Below are positions 1 through 8,134 of a stretch of DNA of 38,645 nucleotides, one piece after another; positions within the stretch are counted from its first letter, which is position 1; each line of letters opens with the position of its first letter. The stretch covers positions 1 through 38,645 of the forward strand of contig CAZCQZ010000017.1 of assembly GCA_964500965.1 (NCBI GenBank), in the 5' to 3' direction. Under the pieces are notes generated by a model. It was not told the origin of the DNA. It ran no database searches and saw nothing but the letters and a program-made list of their open reading frames with translations. Origin of the DNA: JAISGQ01 sp964500965. GTDB lineage: Bacteria; Bacillota; Clostridia; Oscillospirales; Acutalibacteraceae. Position numbers and translations under genes: made by a program.

Positions 1-1222
1 GGGTGTCAAGGAAAGTTATTTCGCCGTCACCTACGGCAACACGGTAAGCACCGATATGCTGAGTAATGCCGCCGGCTTCTCCTGCGGTGACGTTTGCGGA
101 ACGAATCGCATCAAGCAGGCTGGTCTTACCGTGGTCAACGTGACCCATTACGCACACAACCGGGCTTCTCTGCACAAGGTTTTCGTCCGTATCCTCGCTG
201 TCGTCGATAATTCTTTCCTCAATGGAAACAACGACCTCCGGCTCAACCTTGACGTTAAACTCCGTTGCAACGAGAAATGCGGTGTCAAAATCAATGGTAT
301 CGTTGACGGTAGCCATAACGCCGACAGTCATAAACAGGCTTTTTACAACCTCTGCGGCGGTTACTTTCATGCGCTGTGCAAGGTCGGAAACAACAATCTC
401 CGGCGGACACTGAATGGTAAGGGAACGCTTCTGACGCTCGTTCTTGATTCTGTCAAGACGTTCCTTTTCGGTTTCACGCTTGTTGCTCTTGTGGGGCTTG
501 CGGTACTGCTGAGACTTCTGATTAAGCTTCTGCTTATTCTGGGTATTTTCCGCTCTTGAGCCTGCTTTTGCGTGAGCCATATCATCGTACTTGGTGTTGT
601 ACTTGTCAATGGACACCTGCACGGTACGGGTATCGACAATTCTTGTCTTGCGCTCCTGTGCGCCGCTCACAACGCTTGCGCCCACAACAACTTCGCTCTC
701 CTGCTTCTTCTGACCGGGACGGTTCTGCTTCTGCTGAGGCTTCTGATTGTTGTTCTTCTGTGCGCCTGCATTGCCGCTGTTCTGCTTTTGAACGGGCTTT
801 GTGGGAACAGTGCCCAACACTGCGGCACCCTGAGTCTGCTGAGGCTTCTTTGCCTCCGGTTTCTTTGCTTCCGCTTTTTTCTCCTGCTTCGGCTCAGGCT
901 TTTTCTCGGTTTTTTCTTCCTTTACAGGCTCTGCCTTTTTCGCGTTTTCAGGCTCGGCAGGTTCTTTTTCCGTAACAGCGGCGGCAGATTCCGTGCCGAC
1001 TATGGGCTGTGCGGCGGAAAGGTACTCGTCAAAACTTGAAACCTCATGCTTCTTTGTGACATTTTCAAAAACAAGACTGATGTCGGAAGCGTCAATAACC
1101 GTCATTGTGGTGTACTTTTTACCTGATGTGCTTTTTTCTTTCAGAAGCTCTACAAGCTCCTTGCTGGCGATATTAAGGTCTTTTGCCAGCTCGTGTATTT
1201 TGCATTTTACTTCAATTGCCAT
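1..1222 (-). CDS. infB: Translation initiation factor IF-2, 5' part (C-terminus beyond window)
   Basis: IF-2 is the GTPase that delivers fMet-tRNA to the 30S subunit and promotes subunit joining. The reading frame runs open from an ATG at 1222, preceded by GGAGGAG, to the window edge. About 407 residues are visible: an N-terminal IF2_N-like domain (MAIEVKCKIHELAKDL at the start), a long Lys/Glu/Ala/Gln/Asn-rich low-complexity linker (about residues 85-230), a second IF2_N domain, then the start of the G domain. The P-loop GHVDHGKT, the switch I region (GGITQHIGAY) and the beginning of the G3 motif (DTP) are readable, and the frame stops there because the window ends. It is the last visible gene of the nusA operon, 4 nt after ylxQ. 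Identity is essentially certain; the C-terminal domains cannot be judged. Confidence 0.97.
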   Translation of the reverse strand, partial: MAIEVKCKIHELAKDLNIASKELVELLKEKSTSGKKYTTMTVIDASDISLVFENVTKKHEVSSFDEYLSAAQPIVGTESAAAVTEKEPAEPENAKKAEPVKEEKTEKKPEPKQEKKAEAKKPEAKKPQQTQGAAVLGTVPTKPVQKQNSGNAGAQKNNNQKPQQKQNRPGQKKQESEVVVGASVVSGAQERKTRIVDTRTVQVSIDKYNTKYDDMAHAKAGSRAENTQNKQKLNQKSQQYRKPHKSNKRETEKERLDRIKNERQKRSLTIQCPPEIVVSDLAQRMKVTAAEVVKSLFMTVGVMATVNDTIDFDTAFLVATEFNVKVEPEVVVSIEERIIDDSEDTDENLVQRSPVVCVMGHVDHGKTSLLDAIRSANVTAGEAGGITQHIGAYRVAVGDGEITFLDT

Positions 1223-1226
1223 TAAA

Positions 1227-1544
1227 TTACTCCTCCCCGTTGTTGCCGCTCAGCAGCTTCATTACGGAACGTGCAAAGCCCTCATCGTTTACCGATATTA
1301 TCTTTGCGTTCTTCCCTATGGCACTGCCTGTTTCCTTTACATCATATGCCATGCTGTGCAGCACCGTTTCGCTGTCCCTCAGAGAATATTCCAGCTCCTT
1401 TTTTGTTTTTGCCGAAATATCCGAGGTTATGAGAACAAGCCTGCTCTGCCCCGATTTTACGCTTTCGATAACAGGGTCAAAGCCCAGTGTAAGCTTTCCT
1501 GCACGGCGCGCAAGTCCGAGCAGAGAAAGCACCTTATCATTCAT
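1227..1544 (-). CDS. ylxQ: YlxQ, ribosomal protein L7Ae-family K-turn RNA-binding protein
   Basis: A 105-residue protein of the L7Ae/L30e/Gadd45 family. The MNDKVLSLLGLARRAGKL start followed by an alternating alpha/beta pattern matches clostridial YlxQ, which binds kink-turn RNA; its cellular role is poorly defined. The frame can be read further upstream to 1700, but that stretch lies inside ylxR in another frame. The ATG at 1544 gives the family's usual length and overlaps the end of ylxR by 8 nt, a typical translational-coupling arrangement. It sits between ylxR and infB exactly as in other Firmicutes nusA operons, so co-transcription is expected. Confidence 0.93.
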   Translation of the reverse strand: MNDKVLSLLGLARRAGKLTLGFDPVIESVKSGQSRLVLITSDISAKTKKELEYSLRDSETVLHSMAYDVKETGSAIGKNAKIISVNDEGFARSVMKLLSGNNGEE

Positions 1545-1809
1545 TGCCGGCAAGCTCTCCTTCCATTGCATCGTAAACCTCGTCCTCGATTTTACAGGAG
1601 AAGGCTCTTTCAAGACTGCGTTTTTTTCTTGCAAGCCTGAGGCAGTCAAGACTGTGACAGATATACGCCCCTCTGCCGGGCTTTCTGCCGGTGGGATCAA
1701 GAGAAACCTCTCCCTCCGGGCTTTTTACCACTCTGAGAAGCTCCCGCTTCGGAAACATTTCTCCGCAGCCGAGACACATTCGCAAGGGTATTTTTCTTTG
1801 CTTCTGCAT
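1537..1809 (-). CDS. ylxR: YlxR (RnpM) family RNA-binding protein, DUF448
   Basis: A 90-residue basic protein. The MCLGCGEMFPKREL segment and the later GRGAYIC...C stretch are the conserved signature of the YlxR/DUF448 family, with the paired cysteines and the GRGAY motif. In Bacillus the family has been linked to RNA binding and to modulation of RNase P (name RnpM). The gene lies 35 nt after nusA and overlaps ylxQ by 8 nt, the standard order of the operon. Length is normal. The ATG at 1809 has a purine-rich GGGAGAAGGAGA stretch upstream as ribosome binding site. Confidence 0.94.
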   Translation of the reverse strand: MQKQRKIPLRMCLGCGEMFPKRELLRVVKSPEGEVSLDPTGRKPGRGAYICHSLDCLRLARKKRSLERAFSCKIEDEVYDAMEGELAGNE

Positions 1810-1844
1810 AATCTCTCCTTCTCCCTTTGTCGGTTTACGTTTGC

Positions 1845-2969
1845 TTATTCCGCTTCTGCCGCGCTTTCCGGACGAATATCTATCTTCCAGCCTGTGAGAC
1901 GTGCGGCAAGACGGGCATTCTGTCCCTTATTGCCGATAGCCAGCGAAAGCTGGTCATCGGGAACGGTTACGCGGCACGCACGGGGTGCGCTTTCATCTAT
2001 AACAACGCTGAGCACGTTCGCCGGGGAAAGTGCCTTTGCGATGAACTCGGAGGGGTCTTCGCTGTAGTTTATAATATCTATCTTCTCGCCGTTAAGCTCC
2101 TCTACGATAGCACTTACACGTGCTCCTCTCGGGCCTATGCAGGCACCGATAGGGTCAACGTTTTCATCGTTGCTCCATACCGCAAGCTTTGTACGGCTGC
2201 CTGCTTCACGGGATACCGCCTTGATTTCGACAGTGCCGTCGAATATTTCGGGAACTTCCGTTTCAAAAAGTCTCCTGACAAGACCGGGGTGTGTTCTGGA
2301 AATGGTCGCTTTCGGTGTGCGGTCGCCGCTTCCGCCGTCAGCAGGCTGCTGAAGCTCGCGAACATCGACAACATACACCTTTAAGGGCTTGCCGGGCAAA
2401 ATGACCTCTCCGGGTATCTGCTCGCTCTTGGGAAGCACCACGTCCACCTTGCCGATTTTGACAATCGCAACTCCCGATTTCGGGTCAACACGCTCAACAT
2501 CGCCTGTTACAAGCTCCTGATTTCTGCTCTGAAGCTCGGTATATACCTGCTCACGCTCCATATCGCGGATTCCCTGACGAATGACATGCTTTGCGGTCAT
2601 TGCGGCGATTCTGCCGAACTGCTTTGTTTCAAGGCGGACACGCACAACCTGACCTATCTCCGCATTGGGGTCAATCTTCTGTGCCTGCTCAAGCAGTATG
2701 CAGTGACCTTTTGTGCGTTCGTCAAGCTCCTCGGCAACCGTCTGACATACATAAACCTCGAACACCTCGTTTTCGGGGTCGATGTTTACGATTACATTGT
2801 CGTTGCCGTTGTGAGAGCCTTTGACCGCCGCGCTGATTGCCTTGCGTATCTTCTCGCACATGTAGCTTACCGGAATGTTTTTCTCTTTTTCAAAGAGATA
2901 CAGGGCTTCAAACAGTTCCTTGCTGGAAGTGTCCGTTGTCTGAGCTTTGCTCTTTCTTTTCGTTGCCAT
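1845..2969 (-). CDS. nusA: Transcription termination/antitermination factor NusA
   Basis: NusA binds RNA polymerase and nascent RNA and modulates pausing, termination and antitermination. The 374 residues show the short Gram-positive architecture: an N-terminal RNAP-binding domain (about 15-140), an S1 domain (about 150-215), KH1 with the GPRG loop near 279-282, and KH2 with the GNKG loop near 346-349. There are no C-terminal acidic repeats, as expected in Firmicutes. A basic extension of about 12 residues (MATKRKSKAQ...) precedes the usual start. The ATG at 2969 follows GGAGGTT. It lies 33 nt after rimP and heads the translation/RNA group of the operon. Confidence 0.97.
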   Translation of the reverse strand: MATKRKSKAQTTDTSSKELFEALYLFEKEKNIPVSYMCEKIRKAISAAVKGSHNGNDNVIVNIDPENEVFEVYVCQTVAEELDERTKGHCILLEQAQKIDPNAEIGQVVRVRLETKQFGRIAAMTAKHVIRQGIRDMEREQVYTELQSRNQELVTGDVERVDPKSGVAIVKIGKVDVVLPKSEQIPGEVILPGKPLKVYVVDVRELQQPADGGSGDRTPKATISRTHPGLVRRLFETEVPEIFDGTVEIKAVSREAGSRTKLAVWSNDENVDPIGACIGPRGARVSAIVEELNGEKIDIINYSEDPSEFIAKALSPANVLSVVIDESAPRACRVTVPDDQLSLAIGNKGQNARLAARLTGWKIDIRPESAAEAE

Positions 2970-3002
2970 CGAAAATAACCTCCGTTAGTTAATAATTATA
3001 TG

Positions 3003-3491
3003 TTACTGTTCTTCTATTTCTTCGTAAAGTCTTACGCTGACCGCATCTTTAAGCGGTATTTCAAATTCCGTGCCGTCAAGATCCGAAAGAATCACCGTTT
3101 TGTCCCTAAGCTCAACCAGACGGGCTATGATTTCCTTTTCGCCGGTTTCCTCAATGGGTCTGTAAAGCTGTACCGCCACATCTCTGCCTGCCGTTTTTTC
3201 GTAATGCTCCGGCTTTGTAAGCGCACGCTCTATGCCGGGAGAGCTTACCTCAAGACACCATGCGCCGTCAATGGGGTCGATTTCCTCCAGAGGCTTGTCA
3301 ACGGCTCTCGACATGCGCTCGCAATCGTCAATGCCGACGCCGCCCTCCTTATCAATGATTATGCGCAGATACCACTGCGTACCCTCCTTGAGAAACTGAA
3401 TATCCCACACATCAAGACCCAGCTCCTCCGCTATCGGCTTTACCACCGCAGCCGCTTTTGCTACGGTCATTCCGCCTTTGCTTTTTGCCAT
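3003..3491 (-). CDS. rimP: Ribosome maturation factor RimP
   Basis: A 162-residue protein needed for 30S subunit maturation. The segment from GLDVWDIQFLKEGTQWYLRIIID through the DDCERMSRAVDKPLEE helix to YCLEVSSPGIERAL-like residues is the RimP N-domain, followed by an SH3-like C-terminal beta domain ending in VRLYEEIEEQ. The frame is open upstream, but the ATG at 3491 is preceded by GGAGGG at good spacing and gives the family length. It is the first gene of the operon, served by the promoter at 3567-3595, with a leader that can form a short hairpin. Confidence 0.95.
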   Translation of the reverse strand: MAKSKGGMTVAKAAAVVKPIAEELGLDVWDIQFLKEGTQWYLRIIIDKEGGVGIDDCERMSRAVDKPLEEIDPIDGAWCLEVSSPGIERALTKPEHYEKTAGRDVAVQLYRPIEETGEKEIIARLVELRDKTVILSDLDGTEFEIPLKDAVSVRLYEEIEEQ

Positions 3492-3514
3492 AATGCACCC
3501 TCCGTGACAATACA

Positions 3515-3542
3515 AAGGAGCGGACCGCAAAGCCCACTCCTT
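3515..3542 (-). promoter_or_regulatory. Leader hairpin of the rimP-nusA transcript
   Basis: In the minus-strand leader the arms AAGGAGTGG and CCGCTCCTT pair over 9 bp with one G-U pair around an 10-base loop. It is not followed by a T-run, so it is not a plain terminator. The 5' arm itself looks like a ribosome binding site. It lies about 24-50 nt upstream of the rimP start. A regulatory role is inference. Confidence 0.35.
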
Positions 3543-3566
3543 CAATACCTTTATTCTTACTATAGT

Positions 3567-3595
3567 AGTATATCATTAAATATTAAATAATACAA
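3567..3595 (-). promoter_or_regulatory. Promoter of the rimP-nusA-infB operon
   Basis: Read on the minus strand: TTGTAT, 17-bp AT-rich spacer, TATACT. The predicted start site is about 70 nt upstream of the rimP ATG. It is the only good sigma-A-type match between rimP and the next gene upstream. Confidence 0.6.
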
Positions 3596-3603
3596 GTCTT
3601 TTT

Positions 3604-4080
3604 TTAATTTTCTTCCGATTCTTCCGGGATTTCCTCCGGGATTTCCTCCGTTTCTTTCTCAAGCCCTGCGGAATATACAACGGAAGCATAATAACAGCCG
3701 ACAGTTACCAGAACCGCCGCCAGATAAACAAATCTGGGCAAAAAGCTGCCGACATCGGTAAGCTTGCAGAGCAACGCCAGCATTACCGCAATATCCGCAA
3801 CGTAAACAATCGTTGCGGCAGAAAAGGAAACAACCGCACCCACGTTCATGCTATCCCTTTTGATTCTGGAAGCAAGCTCAACCACCGAGCCGGAAAAATA
3901 AAGGATTCCCAAGCCGCCTACCGCGATAAGGGCAACAATGGTTGAATTGAGCAAATACTCACCTGTGGCGGAATTGGTTTTCACAAAGCCCATTACATAA
4001 GCAAATATAAACGCTACCAGAAGAAGTACTACGGTAATCACATCTACTATTGTTTTTCCGCCGTTTGTTTTTTCTTTCAT
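3604..4080 (-). CDS. Small four-TM membrane protein of unknown function
   Basis: A protein of about 158 residues with four hydrophobic segments (near residues 12-32, 42-62, 77-105 and 115-140), a Lys-rich N-terminus and an acidic Glu-rich tail (KETEEIPEEIPEESEEN). I recognise no family. The frame also has an ATG at 4098, but only the ATG at 4080 has a ribosome binding site (AAAGGGATG about 9 nt upstream), so I prefer it. It has its own promoter (4134-4162) and ends just upstream of the rimP promoter, so it is probably monocistronic, with possible read-through into the nusA operon. An integral membrane location is clear; function is not. Confidence 0.75.
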   Translation of the reverse strand: MKEKTNGGKTIVDVITVVLLLVAFIFAYVMGFVKTNSATGEYLLNSTIVALIAVGGLGILYFSGSVVELASRIKRDSMNVGAVVSFSAATIVYVADIAVMLALLCKLTDVGSFLPRFVYLAAVLVTVGCYYASVVYSAGLEKETEEIPEEIPEESEEN

Positions 4081-4133
4081 TTGGGACATCCCTTTCATAT
4101 TCTGTATCGCTTTTAAACTCTGAATCGGTTATT

Positions 4134-4162
4134 ATTTTAGTGCACATCGGTATTTTAGTCAA
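4134..4162 (-). promoter_or_regulatory. Promoter of the small membrane protein gene
   Basis: Read on the minus strand: TTGACT, 17-bp spacer, TAAAAT, with a predicted start about 45 nt before the ATG at 4080. The rest of the stretch from here to 4319 shows no gene and no clear terminator. Confidence 0.65.
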
Positions 4163-4319
4163 GGTGATTATACGATTTTGCTGTGAATGGCATGTGAAAA
4201 TTCACGCCGATTGGCGGAATTTCGGCTCAATTTTCCTTTGAAATACCCTTTGCAAGGTGTATCGCCTGTGCTGTTATTGAAAGCGCAAGTCTTATCGTAC
4301 TGTACTGCGTTTTGAAAAC

Positions 4320-5855
4320 TCAGCTTATCACAGCCCGTCTTAATCTGTCCGCCGCATTATTGTCCGCAAGAATATAGTCCTGCTGTCGGCGCAACTTTAC
4401 TCTCTCGGACACCGGTGCATCGGAAACAATCGCGCGCGCTCTTGCGTGAAGCTGCATGTGCTCGGATGAGCCGAATTTTACGGCAAGCACCGTGCCGTTT
4501 CCGGGTATGCTTTCCTCCTCCGGTTCCGTTACAGCCCATGCAAAGCGGCAACTGCCGTATCTTTTGTCTGCCAGAAGCTTTTCGTAAAGCTCTTTTACCG
4601 CGCCGTCATACGTCTGCGTTGCTTTGGATTCAAACAATATAAGCTTAGGGTCGATTTTCAAGCCGAGATATTTTACTCCGTAGCTGCACCGCGCGGCAAA
4701 ATCGCGAAGCCCCGATCTCTTGAACGAAGCTTTTTTGTTGTCCGAGGTCTGCAAGGCTTCCAGCACCAGGTCGGCTATGCTTTTTGCGCTGTCACCTTTA
4801 CATGAGCCTGCCAGCATTTCGCGCATTTTGCGCACGGAATCTTTGTTTCCGCCGTTTTTGATTGCCTCGGTCAGCTTTTCGGCACTGTCAAAGGTGATTT
4901 CCGGGAACAGCTCGGCGGGGTCGATATTCAGTCCCACACTGCCTGCAAATCTTTCCCTGTCCGGCGTGTAAAAATACACCGGCTTATCAAGCAGGCACGC
5001 TTCCGCGCAAACGCCGGAATAGTCGGTCACTATTACATCTGCCGCGCTTATTGCTTCGATGATTGTCATTTCCGTATCGACAATCGCTCTCCTGTCGTTA
5101 ATAACGGTATGGCAGTCGCCGGGGTGAAGCTTTATCACCGGTGCGGCATCACCGTAATCAAAGCACGCAACAAATTCCTCGCAGGGAGCATTGCCGTTCC
5201 TGCCGGTCGGCGCATACAGAACGGTCTTTTTCCCACAGGTTGAGGGGTGCAGCCGCCAGAGCTTGAATTTCGCCTGTTCACTGTCCTTTTTCGGCAAAGT
5301 GTCGGTTATCGGCAGTCCCAGTGCAAGCACCCTGCTCTTATCGGTGTTCATCGCTTCGGAAAATATGTCACGGGCAAATTCGCTTCCCACGATTATATAA
5401 TCATAGCCGCCGTGCAGTCTCAAACCGTCTGCCGTGTCAAAATCTATTCCGCCCGGAGCGTCCACCGTCTGCCACGCAAATCTCCGAAACGGCGCCATTG
5501 TGTTCCATATCTGAATCACACGCAGCTCTTTTCTGTGTTTCAGTATTCCGATTTCCGCAGTGCCGCTTTCGGTGACGCACACTCTCGACCCTGCCAGCAA
5601 GCGCATTCTGTCCAGCATGAGCAGGGGGTGTCCGAAGCCGTATAATCCGCTTTTGTCCTTTTTGCACGAAAAGCGCAGTTGTGTGCCCGGAGAACGTTTT
5701 CTGATTTCTTCCGCTATGAGCAGAAAGTTTTCACCGGGAGTATCCGACTGTCTGCTGATAAACAGCACCCTGTCACCGGGAGCGGTCAACAGTTTCATGA
5801 CGGCGTATATGAGATTCATCAGTCCTCTCAGTACGCAAAGCAAAAACCTTTTCAT
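4320..5855 (-). CDS. TagB/TagF-like glycerophosphotransferase family protein (altered catalytic His)
   Basis: A 511-residue protein of the CDP-glycerol:poly(glycerophosphate) glycerophosphotransferase family, peripheral enzymes that build teichoic-acid-type polymers inside the cell. Visible signatures are YAPTGR (about residue 214), KLHP (about 242) and the nucleotide-binding TDYSG...KPVYFY block (277-297). The region usually containing WHG.P.K reads IQIWNTMAPFRRF, so the first catalytic His appears to be Asn. The C-terminal 150 residues have no match I recognise. The frame extends to 5930, but the ATG at 5855 has AAAGGAAG upstream and overlaps the preceding stop as ATGA, indicating coupling to the Lgt-like gene. 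It is last in the 8719-4320 operon. Family call good; the substrate is unknown. Confidence 0.82.
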   Translation of the reverse strand: MKRFLLCVLRGLMNLIYAVMKLLTAPGDRVLFISRQSDTPGENFLLIAEEIRKRSPGTQLRFSCKKDKSGLYGFGHPLLMLDRMRLLAGSRVCVTESGTAEIGILKHRKELRVIQIWNTMAPFRRFAWQTVDAPGGIDFDTADGLRLHGGYDYIIVGSEFARDIFSEAMNTDKSRVLALGLPITDTLPKKDSEQAKFKLWRLHPSTCGKKTVLYAPTGRNGNAPCEEFVACFDYGDAAPVIKLHPGDCHTVINDRRAIVDTEMTIIEAISAADVIVTDYSGVCAEACLLDKPVYFYTPDRERFAGSVGLNIDPAELFPEITFDSAEKLTEAIKNGGNKDSVRKMREMLAGSCKGDSAKSIADLVLEALQTSDNKKASFKRSGLRDFAARCSYGVKYLGLKIDPKLILFESKATQTYDGAVKELYEKLLADKRYGSCRFAWAVTEPEEESIPGNGTVLAVKFGSSEHMQLHARARAIVSDAPVSERVKLRRQQDYILADNNAADRLRRAVIS

Positions 5856-6940
5856 TTTGCCGCTTCCTTTTGCCATGCCGTAAAGCCGTGGTTTTTCCGC
5901 CGTTTTTTCCAATAGGTCAGACCCAGCCACGGTACAGCCGGTCGCTTCTTAACGTCGGCTATCTGCCTGTAAAGAAGCCAAAGCCCCATTATTATCAGCA
6001 CCAGAGAGCCCTGCCCTATCATCATTTTGATAAAGCTTTCGTCCTTAAAGGGCAGTCTTATTTCCTGTGAAAATATCATGCAGAAGCCGAAAGCCGAAAG
6101 CACCACGGTAAACACGGCGTACACATTTACACCGTTTCGGTAAACATACCGCAGAATTAACACGCTCAGTGCGACTGCCGCCAGCACCGCGCTTATTGCC
6201 TGAGAAATCATTACAAAATGCAGTCGTGAGCTGAACATGGAATTCCAGTACAGCGAATCGGAACGTATAGCCTCAAAAAAGCACTGTGACAAGCCGTATG
6301 TAAACATGAATACCAAAGCAATATCTCCATTATACAAGGAAAATCTGTTAAGGCGGTAACGGGCGATAAGCAGCCATGTAAGCAATGCAAATATGAGCAG
6401 TGCCGCAAGAGCTTCAAAAAAGTACACATTCAGCAGCCATTCTCCGCCGTCTTCGTTCCACGTGGAGAACGGTGCTCTTTGCAGCCATTTTGCCGCCACC
6501 GCGTTTCCCCTGTCGGTAGTCGAAAACTGTGCCGCAAGCCTGCCTGTGCATATGCCCAGCGCAACTCCCGGTGCGCAGGCGTCGGCCAGCTTCAGAATAT
6601 TTATGTTCATTATCAGACACACGAGCACCATTGCCAGCGCGCCTGCTCCCAAAGCTCCGTAAAGTCCGAAGCCGCCCTCAAGATATGTATCGAGGTCGGT
6701 AAGCTGATGTATGTCAACATGTCTGTCCGCACCGTGCCAGCAGTAAAACGCACGCGCTCCCATCAAGCCCAGCGGCACGGAGAAAACCGCCGCATACAGC
6801 ACATCGTTAACCCGTTCCCTCTGAAATGAGCGCATAAACAGTGCCGCCAGTATGCCCAGCAGAACAGCCGCACCCATTATTATGCCGTGCCAGTACAGAG
6901 AATAATCTCCGTAAAATGCCGCTACCGAATCACCGCTCAT
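5852..6940 (-). CDS. Lgt-like polytopic membrane protein, divergent
   Basis: A 362-residue integral membrane protein. The first about 265 residues follow the fold of prolipoprotein diacylglyceryl transferase: a W-H-G near the N-terminus, GARAFYCW, the EGGFGLYGALGAG loop (about 88-100), a GR at 133-134 where Lgt has its signature, and a cytoplasmic-side FFEAIRSD (221-228) that resembles the REFFR-D motif with its essential Arg. The Lgt signature GR.GNF.N is replaced by GRLAAQFSTTDRG, and about 90 extra C-terminal residues add two hydrophobic segments and a basic tail. The ATG at 6940 follows GGAGGG. It lies 11 nt after the glycosidase gene and is ATGA-coupled to the transferase gene. It may be a true Lgt or a relative with another lipid-transfer substrate. 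Confidence 0.72.
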   Translation of the reverse strand: MSGDSVAAFYGDYSLYWHGIIMGAAVLLGILAALFMRSFQRERVNDVLYAAVFSVPLGLMGARAFYCWHGADRHVDIHQLTDLDTYLEGGFGLYGALGAGALAMVLVCLIMNINILKLADACAPGVALGICTGRLAAQFSTTDRGNAVAAKWLQRAPFSTWNEDGGEWLLNVYFFEALAALLIFALLTWLLIARYRLNRFSLYNGDIALVFMFTYGLSQCFFEAIRSDSLYWNSMFSSRLHFVMISQAISAVLAAVALSVLILRYVYRNGVNVYAVFTVVLSAFGFCMIFSQEIRLPFKDESFIKMMIGQGSLVLIIMGLWLLYRQIADVKKRPAVPWLGLTYWKKRRKNHGFTAWQKEAAK

Positions 6941-6951
6941 GCTTTCCCTCC

Positions 6952-8121
6952 TTAAATATCCTCATCATCGGGCAATGCAGACGCGAAATACACAATATCG
7001 CTCACCAGGCGTTCTCCGGCGTTTGATACGTTGTTATAAACCTCTCCGAGATAGACCATGCACGAACTTTGTCCGCCGTCAAGGTTATATGCGTTTATAC
7101 AGCCCTTTTCGTAAAAAAGCTTTGCAAACTCACTTGTTGTCATTCCGCCGGATTCCGCCGAACGTCCGTCAACGACTATCAGCAGATACTCAAGCTCTCC
7201 CAATTGACCTATTCCCGTTCTGGGATTTCTGCCGTAATGATGGCTTGCCAAACCGTCTTTAGTTGCGTTTTTGTAACGGCAAAGCTCGCCGTCCCTTACA
7301 AGCACCGGTCCGAAGCACAGCGAATTGTAAATTGTTGTGCTTTCGATAAACCCGGAAGATATTGCCTGTGCGGAGGTCATGAAATGAAAATCTCCGTCCG
7401 AATCAATAAACAATGCCTCTCTGCCGGATTTTGTTTTTCGGTAATATGTTCCCTGTTTGATAATTACGCCGGCATTGCGAAGTGTGTAAAAATCACCGTT
7501 GACGGCGATAACCGCGTTTTTCTTTTCCGCCTGTTTGCTCACCTTTGAACGGTTTGCATAGCCTGTAGTGGACACCGATGTGCGCAGTTGAGTCGGGTGA
7601 GCGATTTTCACCTTTGCAATGTTCGCGACATACTTACCCTTATCGGTTTCTCCCTTTTCCTTCCACACGTCCACGGTAATGGAAGCGTCCTTGTAAACAC
7701 TGTGCTTTATGCCGTTTTCGTCCTTGTACGTATATGCATTGTCAAGGGAATATTCCGAGCCGGGGGTATCTGTGACCGGAAGCAGAAAAAGCTTCGGCAT
7801 ACCCTGTACCTCATTGACAATATTTGTCGTCAGCAGCTTCACGCCCGAACGTATATCCGCCGCGGCGTTTCGTTGAGAAAGGATATTATCGTTTTGTCGC
7901 ACTGTACCCGACGAGGGCACAAGCAGAGCGGCGGCGGCACACATCAGTACGATTGCGGCAAGCAGCACCGTTGTTATTAAAGGGCTGCCGAGTATTTTTG
8001 AGGACAGGCTCTGCCTGCTGTCCTCAAGCTCGAAATCGTCCTTGAAATCGGGAGCTTCTTCCCTCTGCGCTTCCGTTGTCCGCAGTGAATCGAGAATGCT
8101 TTTATATGTCTTTTTTTCCAT
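6952..8121 (-). CDS. Membrane-anchored phosphodiester glycosidase-family (NAGPA/DUF2233) protein
   Basis: A 389-residue protein. A cytoplasmic stretch of about 45 residues is followed by one TM helix (about 47-70, ITTVLLAAIVLMCAAAALLV) and an extracellular domain. The domain carries the NAGPA-type features: VIAVNGDFYTLR, NPRTGIG, a VVDGR strand and NLDGGQSSCMVY near the end. Members cleave GlcNAc-phosphodiesters or act in exopolysaccharide metabolism. The ATG at 8121 has GGGAG upstream, 13 nt after the lipoprotein stop; a start at 8145 would overlap the upstream gene without a ribosome binding site. It is the second gene of the envelope operon, and pairing with a TagF-like transferase suggests a phosphate-linked surface glycopolymer (inference). 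Confidence 0.85.
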   Translation of the reverse strand: MEKKTYKSILDSLRTTEAQREEAPDFKDDFELEDSRQSLSSKILGSPLITTVLLAAIVLMCAAAALLVPSSGTVRQNDNILSQRNAAADIRSGVKLLTTNIVNEVQGMPKLFLLPVTDTPGSEYSLDNAYTYKDENGIKHSVYKDASITVDVWKEKGETDKGKYVANIAKVKIAHPTQLRTSVSTTGYANRSKVSKQAEKKNAVIAVNGDFYTLRNAGVIIKQGTYYRKTKSGREALFIDSDGDFHFMTSAQAISSGFIESTTIYNSLCFGPVLVRDGELCRYKNATKDGLASHHYGRNPRTGIGQLGELEYLLIVVDGRSAESGGMTTSEFAKLFYEKGCINAYNLDGGQSSCMVYLGEVYNNVSNAGERLVSDIVYFASALPDDEDI

Positions 8122-8134
8122 ATCGCCGTCTCCC

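Noticed and set aside
56..1039. Plus-strand open frames over the infB region
   Set aside because: They are antisense shadows of the infB linker; the minus-strand frame carries GHVDHGKT and a ribosome binding site.
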